Source of the DNA: Bacteroidota bacterium
Lineage (GTDB): Bacteria > Bacteroidota > Kryptoniia > Kryptoniales > JAKASW01
NCBI GenBank assembly: GCA_021785235.1
Contig: JAJYGB010000318.1
Coordinates: 1-7,628, forward strand
Length of the DNA: 7,628 nucleotides
Direction of reading: 5' to 3'
The translations under genes and the position numbers were made by a program. Shown here piece after piece: positions 1 to 7,521 of the stretch (position 1 is its first letter; the number at the start of each line of letters is the position of its first letter). The notes below the pieces were generated by a model, which had not been told where the DNA came from, searched no databases, and saw nothing but the letters and a program-made list of their open reading frames with translations.

Positions 1-107
1 CCCCATTTATCAAGAACAGTCGATTACAGCAGGAGGCGGGCGAACCGGGCCGGGGAACAGACGTAAGGGTTCGGTTATCGGCATCTTACGGAAACTTAGT
101 TCATTGA
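1..107 (+). CDS. Possible 3' end of an unidentified upstream gene (partial)
   Basis: The third + frame is open from the window edge to a TGA at 105-107 and would encode about 34 C-terminal residues, ending in RVRLSASYGNLVH. The alternating hydrophobic and polar residues near the end resemble a beta strand, but the tail lacks the terminal aromatic residue usual for outer-membrane barrel proteins and I cannot assign a family. The second + frame is also open across this stretch and runs into the M23 gene, so frame openness alone is weak evidence. If real, the stop codon overlaps the -35 hexamer of the next promoter. It may equally be non-coding. Confidence 0.25.
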   Translation, partial: PFIKNSRLQQEAGEPGRGTDVRVRLSASYGNLVH

Positions 108-132
108 CATTATGGCGTCCCGTTTCTATAGT
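104..132 (+). promoter_or_regulatory. Sigma70-type promoter of the M23-bactofilin-atp operon
   Basis: A perfect -35 hexamer TTGACA (104-109) is followed after exactly 17 nt by TATAGT (127-132), one mismatch from the TATAAT consensus. Transcription would be expected to start about 7 nt downstream, around 137-140. The first ATG of the M23 gene is at 146, so the predicted leader is only about 6-9 nt. No other promoter this good was seen between here and atpG, and gene junctions downstream are tight, so this is the likely main promoter of the operon. It is not the Bacteroidota-type TTTG/TAnnTTTG promoter. Confidence 0.7.
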
Positions 133-145
133 AGTAGTCGTTAAG

Positions 146-1024
146 ATGCAGCGTAAATCATCACACGACAAGACGGCGTCAGCAAAGCTGACGTTTGTTG
201 TATTATCAGATGCTGAGAAACCATCGCGGAGCTTCAAGGCATCGAAGGTTCAACTCACGCTGATCGTTCTTTTTGGATTTGTAGCTATCGGTGCGTTCAG
301 CGTGTTGGCGTTGATCAATACCCCTCTTGGAAAAATAATTCTCCCATCGTACTTCAGCACTCAGGAAGAGCAGCTTCAGAAGATACAGGTTTTGGAGACG
401 AAGGTGGATGAAGTCCAAAGACAGCTGACCTACCTGGCTTCTTATAACATAAAACTCAGGAAGGCGCTGGGAGACAGCGTGGTGGGCGACACGACGTTGC
501 CCGAGCCGCGGCAGCCTGATGCATCTGCCAGTCCCTCGGAGAGCGAACAGAAGACCACGTACGGAAGCGAGCCAGAGTATTCCCAGCAATACCATGCACC
601 GGCGTCGGGGGGTTATGTCTTTGCTTCCACGGCAGGAGCCGATCAGGACATCTTTCCGCTTGTAATGCCGGTTCAGGGATTCGTGACGAGAGGTGTGAAT
701 TACGCCATCCAGCATTACGGTATCGATATTTCGGCGCAGGAAGGAGAGCCCGTCGTAGCTCCCGCGCCTGGCGAAGTAGTCTTTTCGGACTGGACCTTGA
801 CCGGAGGAAACACGCTCATTGTTGCTCATCCGGGCGATTTCATGACGGTGTACAAACATTGCGAACGAATCCTTGTCTCGGTCGGCGCGATGGTTACAAG
901 AGGGGAGGCGATCGCGCTTGTCGGTTCCACCGGAACCACCAGCACCGGACCGCATCTCCACTTTGAGTTGTGGCACGATGGAAAGAATTTGAATCCAGAA
1001 AAATACTTACTAACTAAGAACTGA
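146..1024 (+). CDS. Membrane-anchored M23 family metallopeptidase (peptidoglycan endopeptidase)
   Basis: The 292-residue product is a likely zinc-dependent peptidoglycan endopeptidase of the LytM/M23 type acting in the periplasm. It has a cytoplasmic N-terminus (1-36), one membrane helix (about 37-57), a coiled-coil region (about 73-108), a Ser/Pro/Gln-rich linker (about 109-165) and an M23 domain (about 168-287). All metal and catalytic motifs are present: H190 and D194 in HYGID, H238 in YKH, and H270/H272 in HLHFEL, so it should be active. The frame is open further upstream with a TTG at 104, but that TTG is the -35 box, so the ATG at 146 is chosen. No Shine-Dalgarno sequence precedes it, in line with a nearly leaderless mRNA. 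Bactofilin follows after 1 nt. From known bactofilin/M23 pairs I infer that the cytoplasmic tail or membrane segment ties the enzyme to the bactofilin polymer. Confidence 0.88.
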   Translation: MQRKSSHDKTASAKLTFVVLSDAEKPSRSFKASKVQLTLIVLFGFVAIGAFSVLALINTPLGKIILPSYFSTQEEQLQKIQVLETKVDEVQRQLTYLASYNIKLRKALGDSVVGDTTLPEPRQPDASASPSESEQKTTYGSEPEYSQQYHAPASGGYVFASTAGADQDIFPLVMPVQGFVTRGVNYAIQHYGIDISAQEGEPVVAPAPGEVVFSDWTLTGGNTLIVAHPGDFMTVYKHCERILVSVGAMVTRGEAIALVGSTGTTSTGPHLHFELWHDGKNLNPEKYLLTKN

Positions 1025-1025
1025 C

Positions 1026-1391
1026 ATGGCAAAAGAAGAAGCACAGATCAATATTGTGGCGCACGGCTCGCGCTTCGAGGGGAAGATAACAAGCCCTGGG
1101 AGTCTCAGAGTCGACGGCCAGGTGACCGGTGATATATCTCTGACCGGCGATCTCGTTATCGGCGCCAACGGCGATATAAACGGGAACGTCGAAGCTCAGA
1201 CAGTGACGGTGGGCGGGAAGATAACAGGGAACATCACCGCGAAGGCGAAGCTGGTCCTGGAAAATAAGGCCAGGATCAAAGGCGATATCCGTGCTTCAAA
1301 ACTTGTCATCGACGAGGGAGCCTTCTTCGACGGCAAATGCGATATGAGTGGCGAGAAGCGCGCGGACCAGAGAGGTGAGTTGTTCAGGTGA
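1026..1391 (+). CDS. Bactofilin family cytoskeletal protein
   Basis: The 121-residue protein is a bactofilin (DUF583/PF04519), a self-polymerising bacterial cytoskeletal protein with a right-handed beta-helix core. The repeated short strands with Gly turns across about residues 8-108 are typical, for example GSLRVDGQVTGDIS, GDINGNVEAQTVTVGGKI and KARIKGDIRASKLVIDEGA. The N-terminus is short and the tail is charged (GEKRADQRGELFR), with no membrane helix, so membrane attachment probably comes from the partner peptidase or a short N-terminal segment. The ATG lies 1 nt after the M23 stop, which suggests translational coupling; no clear SD is visible. In characterised bactofilin/M23 pairs (such as CcmA with Csd peptidases in Helicobacter) the polymer positions cell-wall cutting to set shape, and I infer the same here. 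Confidence 0.9.
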   Translation: MAKEEAQINIVAHGSRFEGKITSPGSLRVDGQVTGDISLTGDLVIGANGDINGNVEAQTVTVGGKITGNITAKAKLVLENKARIKGDIRASKLVIDEGAFFDGKCDMSGEKRADQRGELFR

Positions 1392-1394
1392 TTC

Positions 1395-1658
1395 GTGCCC
1401 GCACAAAAGAAGAAGCAAAGTCTTGGTGAGAGTTTAAGTGATGCGTATAGGCAGGTGGGCCCCTATATGGGACTCGGTACAGAGTTGGCGGCATCTGTCG
1501 CAGGTATGCTTCTAATCGGCTATTTTCTTGACGAACATTTCAATACATCGCCCTGGCTGCTCCTGACAGGAGCCGCAGTCGGAACAATAGGCGGTTTCTA
1601 TAATTTCTTCAGAGAAGTACAAAAACTAGGTAAGATTGGCACCGGAAAAAAAGACTGA
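1395..1658 (+). CDS. atpZ: AtpZ/AtpI-family ATP synthase accessory membrane protein
   Basis: This 87-residue two-helix membrane protein matches the PF09527-type 'putative F0F1-ATPase subunit' (AtpZ) family, which sits at the head of many atp operons. A Lys-rich N-terminus (KKKQ) is followed by helix 1 (about 24-45, with GTELAASVAGMLLIGYFLDE), a turn containing the conserved TSPW (51-54), and helix 2 (about 54-72, with GAAVGTIGGFYNF). The family is linked to Mg2+/Ca2+ handling and to stability of the ATP synthase; the exact role here is inferred. The GTG start lies 3 nt after the bactofilin stop, preceded by a weak AGGTG. Its 3' end overlaps the proposed atpI start by 23 nt. Confidence 0.82.
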   Translation: MPAQKKKQSLGESLSDAYRQVGPYMGLGTELAASVAGMLLIGYFLDEHFNTSPWLLLTGAAVGTIGGFYNFFREVQKLGKIGTGKKD

Positions 1659-2073
1659 GCTACCGCTCCAATTGATGCGCCGGAAGACCATTAAGACAAT
1701 TGCGATCGTGGTGTCTGTTTTTGGCCTTGTCTCGGCACTTCTGATATGGCAATTCGCCGACCGCAACTTTGGGGCATCGTACTTTCTTGGTGCCCTACTC
1801 GGAATTGTCAACGGTGCTATCGGGTTTGTTACCATCGAAAAATTCATTGACAGAAGCGCAATTGTATTCCTTAAGGGAGTGTTCCTCGGGATGGGTGTAC
1901 GGCTCGTGCTCCTCCTTGGAGTTTTCGTGTTGCTCATCAAGGTTGCCCACGTTCACATAGCCGGGTTAGTCAGCGGCTTGTTCGTTTTCTATTTCACGAT
2001 GACGGTACTCGAAGTGATCTTTCTGAACAAAAGGATCGACCTAAGAAAGGCGACGAAAGAGAGTAAACAGTGA
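1636..2073 (+). CDS. atpI: ATP synthase subunit I (AtpI-like, c-ring assembly factor)
   Basis: The 145-residue, very hydrophobic protein has four predicted membrane helices (about 18-39, 46-68, 78-101 and 107-130) and a basic C-terminus, matching the ATP synthase I chain family. AtpI proteins help assemble the c-ring in some bacteria and are dispensable in others. Position just upstream of atpB supports the call better than sequence, which is poorly conserved in this family. The start is uncertain. TTG at 1636 follows a moderate AGGT and would overlap atpZ by 23 nt; ATG at 1675 gives 132 residues with no overlap but no SD. The stop overlaps the atpB GTG by 4 nt (GTGA), which suggests coupled translation. 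Confidence 0.75.
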   Translation: MAPEKKTELPLQLMRRKTIKTIAIVVSVFGLVSALLIWQFADRNFGASYFLGALLGIVNGAIGFVTIEKFIDRSAIVFLKGVFLGMGVRLVLLLGVFVLLIKVAHVHIAGLVSGLFVFYFTMTVLEVIFLNKRIDLRKATKESKQ

Positions 2074-2966
2074 TACTTGGAATTGCCGCAGATACTACCT
2101 TAGGTACGACCGCCGCGAAGGTTGTGGCGGATACAGCCAAGGCAGTGGCCGCTCAGGGCGGCGATGCCTCGAATGGAAGCTGGATAATCCGTCACGTTGC
2201 GGACTCACATACCCTGGATTTGCTTCCCTTTGGAGAAATACATCTTCCTCACATCGGACCGTTCCACATCGCAGGGCTTACCGTCGACATGTCGATTACA
2301 AAGCATATCGTCATGCTCTGGCTGGCCGGAATTGTTCTTCTCATCGTGATGCGGATCGCCGCCAGGAGTTATCGAAAGTCGCTTATACCGGGACGGTTCG
2401 CCGGGCTTATCGAAATGTTGATACTCTTTGTCAGGGATGATATTGTCCTGCCGGCAACCGGTGAGAGGGGTAGGAAATTGCTCCCCTACTTCTTGACGCT
2501 CTTCTTCTTCATCCTTTTCGCTAATCTTTTCGGGTTGCTGCCTTACGCGTCTACACCCACAGGGAACATCAATGTTACCGCGGCGCTGGCGATAATCGCT
2601 TTTCTGGTTATTCAAATCGCCGGCATAGTCCAGTACGGTTTGATAGGATACTTCAGGGGCCTCGTCCCTTCCGGTATGCCGGGGTTTGTGCTCCCCATAA
2701 TGATCATCGTGGAGGTTCTCGGACTCTTCACCAAGCCTTTCGCACTCTGCGTCCGTCTTTTCGCAAACATGATTGCGGGGCACATCGTAATTTTCTCGCT
2801 GATAGGGCTGATATTTATATTCGGGACGGTGCTTATCGCGCCGATTTCCGTTGGCTTCGCGCTGTTCATAGAGGTCCTGGAATTACTAATCGCAACTATT
2901 CAAGCATACATATTCACAATCCTGACCGCGTTGTTTGTCGGGATGGCAATTCATCAAGAACACTAA
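2070..2966 (+). CDS. atpB: ATP synthase Fo subunit a
   Basis: The 298-residue protein is the Fo a subunit, the static half of the proton channel beside the c-ring. The essential arginine is R229 in VRLFANMIAGH. H238 and E271 occupy the places of E. coli E219 and H245, the paired swap seen in most non-enterobacterial a subunits, and Q278 (IQAYIF) matches E. coli Q252. About 75 residues precede the first membrane helix (about 78-97). They include an Ala-rich start without a clear signal peptide and a His-containing stretch (HVADSHTLDLLPFGEIHLPH) of a kind seen in FCB-group a subunits. An in-frame TAA two codons before the GTG at 2070 rules out a longer N-terminus. The GTG overlaps the atpI stop. 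The gene ends 23 nt before atpE. Confidence 0.96.
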   Translation: MILGIAADTTLGTTAAKVVADTAKAVAAQGGDASNGSWIIRHVADSHTLDLLPFGEIHLPHIGPFHIAGLTVDMSITKHIVMLWLAGIVLLIVMRIAARSYRKSLIPGRFAGLIEMLILFVRDDIVLPATGERGRKLLPYFLTLFFFILFANLFGLLPYASTPTGNINVTAALAIIAFLVIQIAGIVQYGLIGYFRGLVPSGMPGFVLPIMIIVEVLGLFTKPFALCVRLFANMIAGHIVIFSLIGLIFIFGTVLIAPISVGFALFIEVLELLIATIQAYIFTILTALFVGMAIHQEH

Positions 2967-2977
2967 AAAAGGATAAC

Positions 2978-2983
2978 AGGAGG
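2978..2983 (+). promoter_or_regulatory. Strong ribosome binding site of atpE
   Basis: AGGAGG lies 6 nt before the atpE ATG in an A/T-rich setting (TTTTAA spacer). Together with the atpF site it is the strongest SD in the operon, which fits the need for many more copies of subunit c than of the other subunits. Confidence 0.85.
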
Positions 2984-2989
2984 TTTTAA

Positions 2990-3220
2990 ATGCCAACAGA
3001 AGGACTAGCTCACCTCGCTGCGGGCCTCGCTGCAGGTCTGGCAGTTATCGGAGGCGGCCTGGGCATCGGTAAGCTCGCGGCTGCGGCACTTGAAGCAAGC
3101 GGACGTCAGCCTGAAGCGCAGGGCGACATAAGGACGACGATGATCATAGCCGCCGCTCTGATCGAAGGCGTCACGCTTTTCGCGGAGGTTATTGCAATCA
3201 TCATGGCGCTGAAACCCTAA
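2990..3220 (+). CDS. atpE: ATP synthase Fo subunit c (proton type)
   Basis: The 76-residue hairpin of two membrane helices forms the rotating c-ring. Helix 1 (about 6-36) carries the Gly-rich packing motif around GGGLGIG (21-27), the polar loop has the typical RQPEA (39-43), and helix 2 (about 47-74) contains the proton-binding E59 in ALIEGVTLF. By hand alignment to the Ilyobacter Na+ c subunit, the Na+ ligands are replaced: Gln32 by I26, Ser66 by G60 and Tyr70 by F64. Proton coupling is therefore the better call. A second acidic residue, E66, lies seven residues after E59 in the same helix, where a hydrophobic residue is usual. The start is fixed by AGGAGG and ATG. Confidence 0.96.
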   Translation: MPTEGLAHLAAGLAAGLAVIGGGLGIGKLAAAALEASGRQPEAQGDIRTTMIIAAALIEGVTLFAEVIAIIMALKP

Positions 3221-3299
3221 ACACGCGGAGTGCGATCTCGAACTGCCGGACAAAATTCACCGGTGTCGGTCCGCACTCCAGATCGAACAGGAGGCATAA
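3221..3299 (+). promoter_or_regulatory. Structured atpE-atpF intercistronic region
   Basis: This 79-nt gap is the longest in the operon. GGAGTGCG (3227-3234) is perfectly complementary to CGCACTCC (3272-3279), and inside it CCGGACA (3246-3252) can pair with TGTCGG (3264-3269) around one bulged G, giving a two-part hairpin. No U-run follows, so it does not look like a full terminator. It could protect the 3' end of an atpE-containing RNA after processing or set the ratio of c to downstream subunits. The atpF SD lies 9 nt after the outer stem. The function is inferred. Confidence 0.55.
3289..3294 (+). promoter_or_regulatory. Strong ribosome binding site of atpF
   Basis: AGGAGG lies 5 nt before the atpF ATG at 3300 and fixes that start. 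It follows the outer stem of the hairpin in the atpE-atpF gap. Confidence 0.85.
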
Positions 3300-3788
3300 A
3301 TGCTTGTGCAATTGGATCCGGGAGTAATAATCTGGACCGCGTTGACTTTCGGACTGCTGCTTCTTCTCCTCAGTAAAACCGCGTGGAAGCCCATACTGAA
3401 GGCGCTCGATACAAGGGAAGAATCCATCCGCCAATCGATCGAACGGGCGGAGGAGGCTAAGATAGAGTCAGAGAAGTTCCTGGGCGAGAGCCGCAAGAGT
3501 ATTGCCGAAGCTGAAGGAAGGGCTCAGGAGCTCATCAACGAAGCCAGAGAGCTCGCGGAGAAACTAAGGAGCGAGTCGGCCGCCAGGACGAACGCCGAAA
3601 CCAACAAGATGCTTGAGAGAGCCAGGGAAGAGATTGAACGCGACAAGCAGCAGGCTATCTCACAGCTTCATGGTCTCGTGGCGGAATTAGCGGTGAAGGC
3701 TGCCGAGAAAATTCTCGACGAAGCGATGGATGAGTCGCGTCAGAAGAAGCTCGTCGATAACTTCCTGAATTCACTTCAAAAGAATTAG
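3300..3788 (+). CDS. atpF: ATP synthase Fo subunit b
   Basis: The 162-residue protein is the peripheral-stalk b subunit. It has one N-terminal membrane helix (about 8-25, rich in Leu), the usual W-K-P exit from the membrane (29-31), then a long, highly charged, unbroken helix of the kind that forms the dimeric stalk (RAEEAKIESEKFLGESRK and similar). The C-terminal part (AVKAAEKILDEAMDE) matches the conserved delta-binding end of b subunits. Length is normal. Only one b-type gene is present in this cluster, so the stalk is most likely a b homodimer. atpH follows after 7 nt. Confidence 0.95.
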   Translation: MLVQLDPGVIIWTALTFGLLLLLLSKTAWKPILKALDTREESIRQSIERAEEAKIESEKFLGESRKSIAEAEGRAQELINEARELAEKLRSESAARTNAETNKMLERAREEIERDKQQAISQLHGLVAELAVKAAEKILDEAMDESRQKKLVDNFLNSLQKN

Positions 3789-3795
3789 GCCGGTC

Positions 3796-4362
3796 GTGAA
3801 ACGATCAAGAGCGTCAAGAAGATATGCCGGCGCGCTGCTCGAGCTCGCCGCGGAATTGAAGAAAGTGGATCAGGTTTCGGCCGATATGCGCCTCATCCGT
3901 GGGGCGATTTCAGCGTCACGTGATCTCGAGCTGTTTTTCGCGAGCCCCGTCATCGACCGTTCCAAGAAAAAGGGCGTTATCACGGCGCTGTTTGAAGCAA
4001 AGGTCGACAAGCTGACGATGGGTTTCCTCCTGCTCCTTGTCGAAAAGGGAAGGGAAAGTCTGTTGGCGGGGATAGTAGTAGAGTACGCCGACCTGCTGGA
4101 CGAGATGATGGGAATTGTGAACGCGGAATTGAAGGCTCCCTTCGAGTTCGATGAGAAGCACATAGCGCGGGCCCGGGGGAAGCTGGAGGAGATTACGAGT
4201 AAGAAAGTGCGCGTGTCTTTCTCGATCGACAAGTCACTTGTCGGTGGATTCCTGGCGCAAATTGGTGACACCGTCTACGACGGAAGCGTGCGTCGTCAGC
4301 TTGAACTTCTTAAACGCAGGTTGACGGAGAACGCGTCGTTTTCTTCTCCGCTGACGCAATAA
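3796..4362 (+). CDS. atpH: ATP synthase F1 subunit delta (OSCP family)
   Basis: The 188-residue protein is the delta subunit, which connects the b stalk to the top of the alpha/beta head. The N-terminal helical domain begins with the family pattern RRYAGALLELA (9-19). The C-terminal domain has the conserved GGFLAQIGDTVYDGSVRRQL (about 150-169), with DGS at 162-164. Length is close to the E. coli protein. The GTG start at 3796 lies 7 nt after atpF with only a weak AGG upstream, so translation may depend on ribosomes leaving atpF. Before the stop codon, two mutually exclusive short hairpins can form (4325-4350 or 4333-4357). Confidence 0.93.
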   Translation: MKRSRASRRYAGALLELAAELKKVDQVSADMRLIRGAISASRDLELFFASPVIDRSKKKGVITALFEAKVDKLTMGFLLLLVEKGRESLLAGIVVEYADLLDEMMGIVNAELKAPFEFDEKHIARARGKLEEITSKKVRVSFSIDKSLVGGFLAQIGDTVYDGSVRRQLELLKRRLTENASFSSPLTQ

Positions 4363-4396
4363 TAGCAATGGAAATTGAATACTGAAAGAGGATTTC

Positions 4397-5953
<1,557 letters not shown>

Positions 5954-5956
5954 TCA

Positions 5957-6871
5957 GTGGCAACTCTTCGCGAGATAAAAAGACGCATTTCCGGAGTTAA
6001 GAGTACCGAGAAGATAACGAAGGCGATGAAGATGGTTGCCGCGGCGAAACTCCGCCGTGCTCAGTCGGCATTGCTTGCGGCCAGGCCTTACTCCCGAAAG
6101 CTCGGTGAACTGGTGAACCACTTGGCCGGCGGTACGGAGCTGGACGAAAACCCGCTTGTGGTCGAACGGCCTGTGAATGGCGTCGCGATCATAGTGATTG
6201 CGGCTGATCGCGGCTTCTGCGGCTCGTTCAATTCAAACATCATCAAGGCGACCATAGAACACGTCCGTGCCAACTACGCCGAGTTGTACCGCTCCGGTCG
6301 CGTGAAATTGTTCACGGTCGGCAAGAAGTCATCCGATTTCTTCTCGAAGAGGAATTATGAAATCGCCGGCAGTTACTCGGGAATATTCCACGACCTCAAG
6401 TTCTCAACCGCGAAGAAGCTCGCGGCGGAAGTCGTAAAGGGATATCTCGACGGGTCTTTCGACAGGGTGGATGTCGTATACAGTGAGTTCAAAAGCGTGA
6501 TGCACCAGAATCTCGCGATCGACCGTTTTCTTCCGATTCAGAAGGAGAGCCTGAAAACCGACAGACCCGCGCCAAAAGACGGCCATTTCCCCATGCATGT
6601 CGAGCTTCAATACATTTATGAGCCGAGCATAACTTCAATAATCGAATCCTTGCTTCCGAAACAGCTCGAGTTTCAGATCTGGAGAATGCTTCTCGAAAGC
6701 AATGCGGCCGGCGAAGGGGCCCGGATGGCGGCTATGGACAGTGCCAGCGAGAACGCCACCGAACTTATCTCGACGCTTTCCCTGCAGTACAACAAAGCGC
6801 GCCAGGCCGCGATAACGAAGGAGTTGTTGGAGGTTGTCTCCGGTGCGGAAGCTCTGAACGCAGCCGGTTAA
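5957..6871 (+). CDS. atpG: ATP synthase F1 subunit gamma
   Basis: The 304-residue protein is the central rotor shaft. The N-terminal helix has the family pattern REIKRRISGVKSTEKITKAM followed by KMVAAAKL, the middle has the Rossmann-like segment starting VAIIVIAADRGFCGSFN, and the C-terminal helix ends with LQYNKARQAAITKELLEVVSG, the most conserved part of gamma. It is slightly longer than E. coli gamma (287). No Cys-bearing redox insertion of the chloroplast type is seen. The GTG start is preceded by AAGGAG inside the end of atpA (6-nt spacing), which supports coupled translation. In most bacteria atpD and atpC follow; here the operon stops. Confidence 0.97.
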   Translation: MATLREIKRRISGVKSTEKITKAMKMVAAAKLRRAQSALLAARPYSRKLGELVNHLAGGTELDENPLVVERPVNGVAIIVIAADRGFCGSFNSNIIKATIEHVRANYAELYRSGRVKLFTVGKKSSDFFSKRNYEIAGSYSGIFHDLKFSTAKKLAAEVVKGYLDGSFDRVDVVYSEFKSVMHQNLAIDRFLPIQKESLKTDRPAPKDGHFPMHVELQYIYEPSITSIIESLLPKQLEFQIWRMLLESNAAGEGARMAAMDSASENATELISTLSLQYNKARQAAITKELLEVVSGAEALNAAG

Positions 6872-6890
6872 GAAGATCCTTTTTTCCAGT

Positions 6891-6933
6891 CGCGAAAATG
6901 AAAAAGCCCCGTTCATAGAACGGGGCTTTCGCG
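6891..6933. terminator. Bidirectional intrinsic terminator between atpG and pdaD
   Basis: A perfect 12-bp stem, AAAGCCCCGTTC (6903-6914) with GAACGGGGCTTT (6918-6929), closes an ATA loop. An outer CGCG/CGCG pairing (6891-6894 with 6930-6933) can lengthen it across an A-rich bulge. On the - strand the stem is followed by a T-rich tail (TTTTTCATTTTCG), a good terminator for pdaD. On the + strand the tail is only TTTCGCGTTTG, weaker but probably still enough given the GC-rich stem. A T-run at 6880-6885 upstream has no hairpin in front of it. Confidence 0.88.
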
Positions 6934-6959
6934 TTTGATGATAATTGTGAAATCGTCAA

Positions 6960-7505
6960 TCAGGGGAGGAGGATGCCCGCGGCGACAACGGTTGTCCAGA
7001 TGCCGCGCCTATCTCCCTCGGCGGATTGCGTGATGTTGAAGCTTCTGACGATCTTGCCGCTCATTTTATATACTTTCTCACGTTCGTCCCAGTCTGCGTT
7101 CGAATCGAACTCGATACCGAGCGTAGTCGCGAGCATCGTTGCGGCCAAATCTTCGGCATACTCGCCGGCCTTCTCGTCGGTCTCGCCGAAAGGATGGTGT
7201 TCGGAGAGATAACCGTACTGGGAGGACTCATTCGGGGTGGCGACGCCTATAGATGCTGCCACTAGGCGGTTCGGTTCGTTTGTCGAGTTCCTCGCCATGA
7301 CGCAGAAAGTTATCTGGCCCGGCTGAAGGAGCTTTATCCCCTCGTCGAGCGGGATGCGTTTGCATCCGGCAGGGAAGATACTCGAGACAGTGACCAGATT
7401 ACATTTCTCAATCTTTGCGTCTCTGAGGGCGAGTTCGAACGACTGGAGGTAGTCACGGTGACGGCCTACCCCTTTTGTAAAGAATATTTTTGTTGGGACA
7501 TACAA
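6960..7505 (-). CDS. pdaD: Pyruvoyl-dependent arginine decarboxylase
   Basis: The 181-residue product converts arginine to agmatine, the first step of polyamine synthesis by this route. PdaD proenzymes self-cleave between two serines, and the second serine becomes the pyruvoyl cofactor. Here the site is S41-S42 in TVSSIFP, with N36 at the position of the catalytic-site Asn of the archaeal enzyme. Further family blocks are FFTKGVGRH (8-16), [51 protein letters not shown] and YKMSGKI. TTG at 7505 is chosen because AGGAG lies 8 nt upstream and the product then begins MYVPTKIFF, as is usual. GTG at 7511 is too close to the SD, and an upstream in-frame TTG at 7556 would lie inside tyrS. The gene is convergent with atpG and shares its terminator. 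Confidence 0.92.
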   Translation of the reverse strand: MYVPTKIFFTKGVGRHRDYLQSFELALRDAKIEKCNLVTVSSIFPAGCKRIPLDEGIKLLQPGQITFCVMARNSTNEPNRLVAASIGVATPNESSQYGYLSEHHPFGETDEKAGEYAEDLAATMLATTLGIEFDSNADWDEREKVYKMSGKIVRSFNITQSAEGDRRGIWTTVVAAGILLP

Positions 7506-7513
7506 TTTCACAT

Positions 7514-7518
7514 CTCCT
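7514..7518 (-). promoter_or_regulatory. Ribosome binding site deciding the pdaD start
   Basis: On the - strand AAGGAG lies in the 16-nt gap between the tyrS stop and the TTG at 7505, with 8 nt from AGGAG to the start. This spacing favours TTG over the GTG two nt after the SD and over start codons inside tyrS. Confidence 0.7.
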
Positions 7519-7521
7519 TTT

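Noticed and set aside
62..90. Inverted repeat CGTAAG/CTTACG as a terminator of the upstream gene
   Set aside because: The stem is only 6 bp with a 17-nt loop and no T-run, so it is too weak to call.
104..145. In-frame TTG start extending the M23 protein by 14 residues
   Set aside because: The TTG belongs to a perfect -35 hexamer with a well-spaced -10 box. There is no SD for it, and the protein from the ATG at 146 already has the normal cytoplasmic tail and membrane helix.
206..976. 256-codon open frame on the - strand
   Set aside because: It lies wholly opposite the M23 gene, its product is rich in Arg, Cys and His with no family motif, and the + strand frame carries all M23 catalytic motifs.
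2990..3220. Na+-type c-ring
   Set aside because: The residues at the Na+-ligand positions (I26, G60 and F64, by hand alignment to Ilyobacter c) lack the side chains needed, so proton coupling is favoured.
4325..4357. H-type pseudoknot formed by the two interleaved stems
   Set aside because: A single nucleotide (4351) would have to span the 7-bp first stem, which is sterically unlikely, so competing hairpins are the better reading.
4368..4385. Five-codon frame (MEIEY) between atpH and atpA as a leader peptide
   Set aside because: There is no SD, it is very short, and no attenuator hairpin with a U-run follows; it most likely occurs by chance in the AT-rich spacer.
7026..7265. 79-codon open frame on the + strand opposite pdaD
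   Set aside because: pdaD on the other strand has full family conservation, including the SS cleavage site, and the + frame product resembles no known protein.
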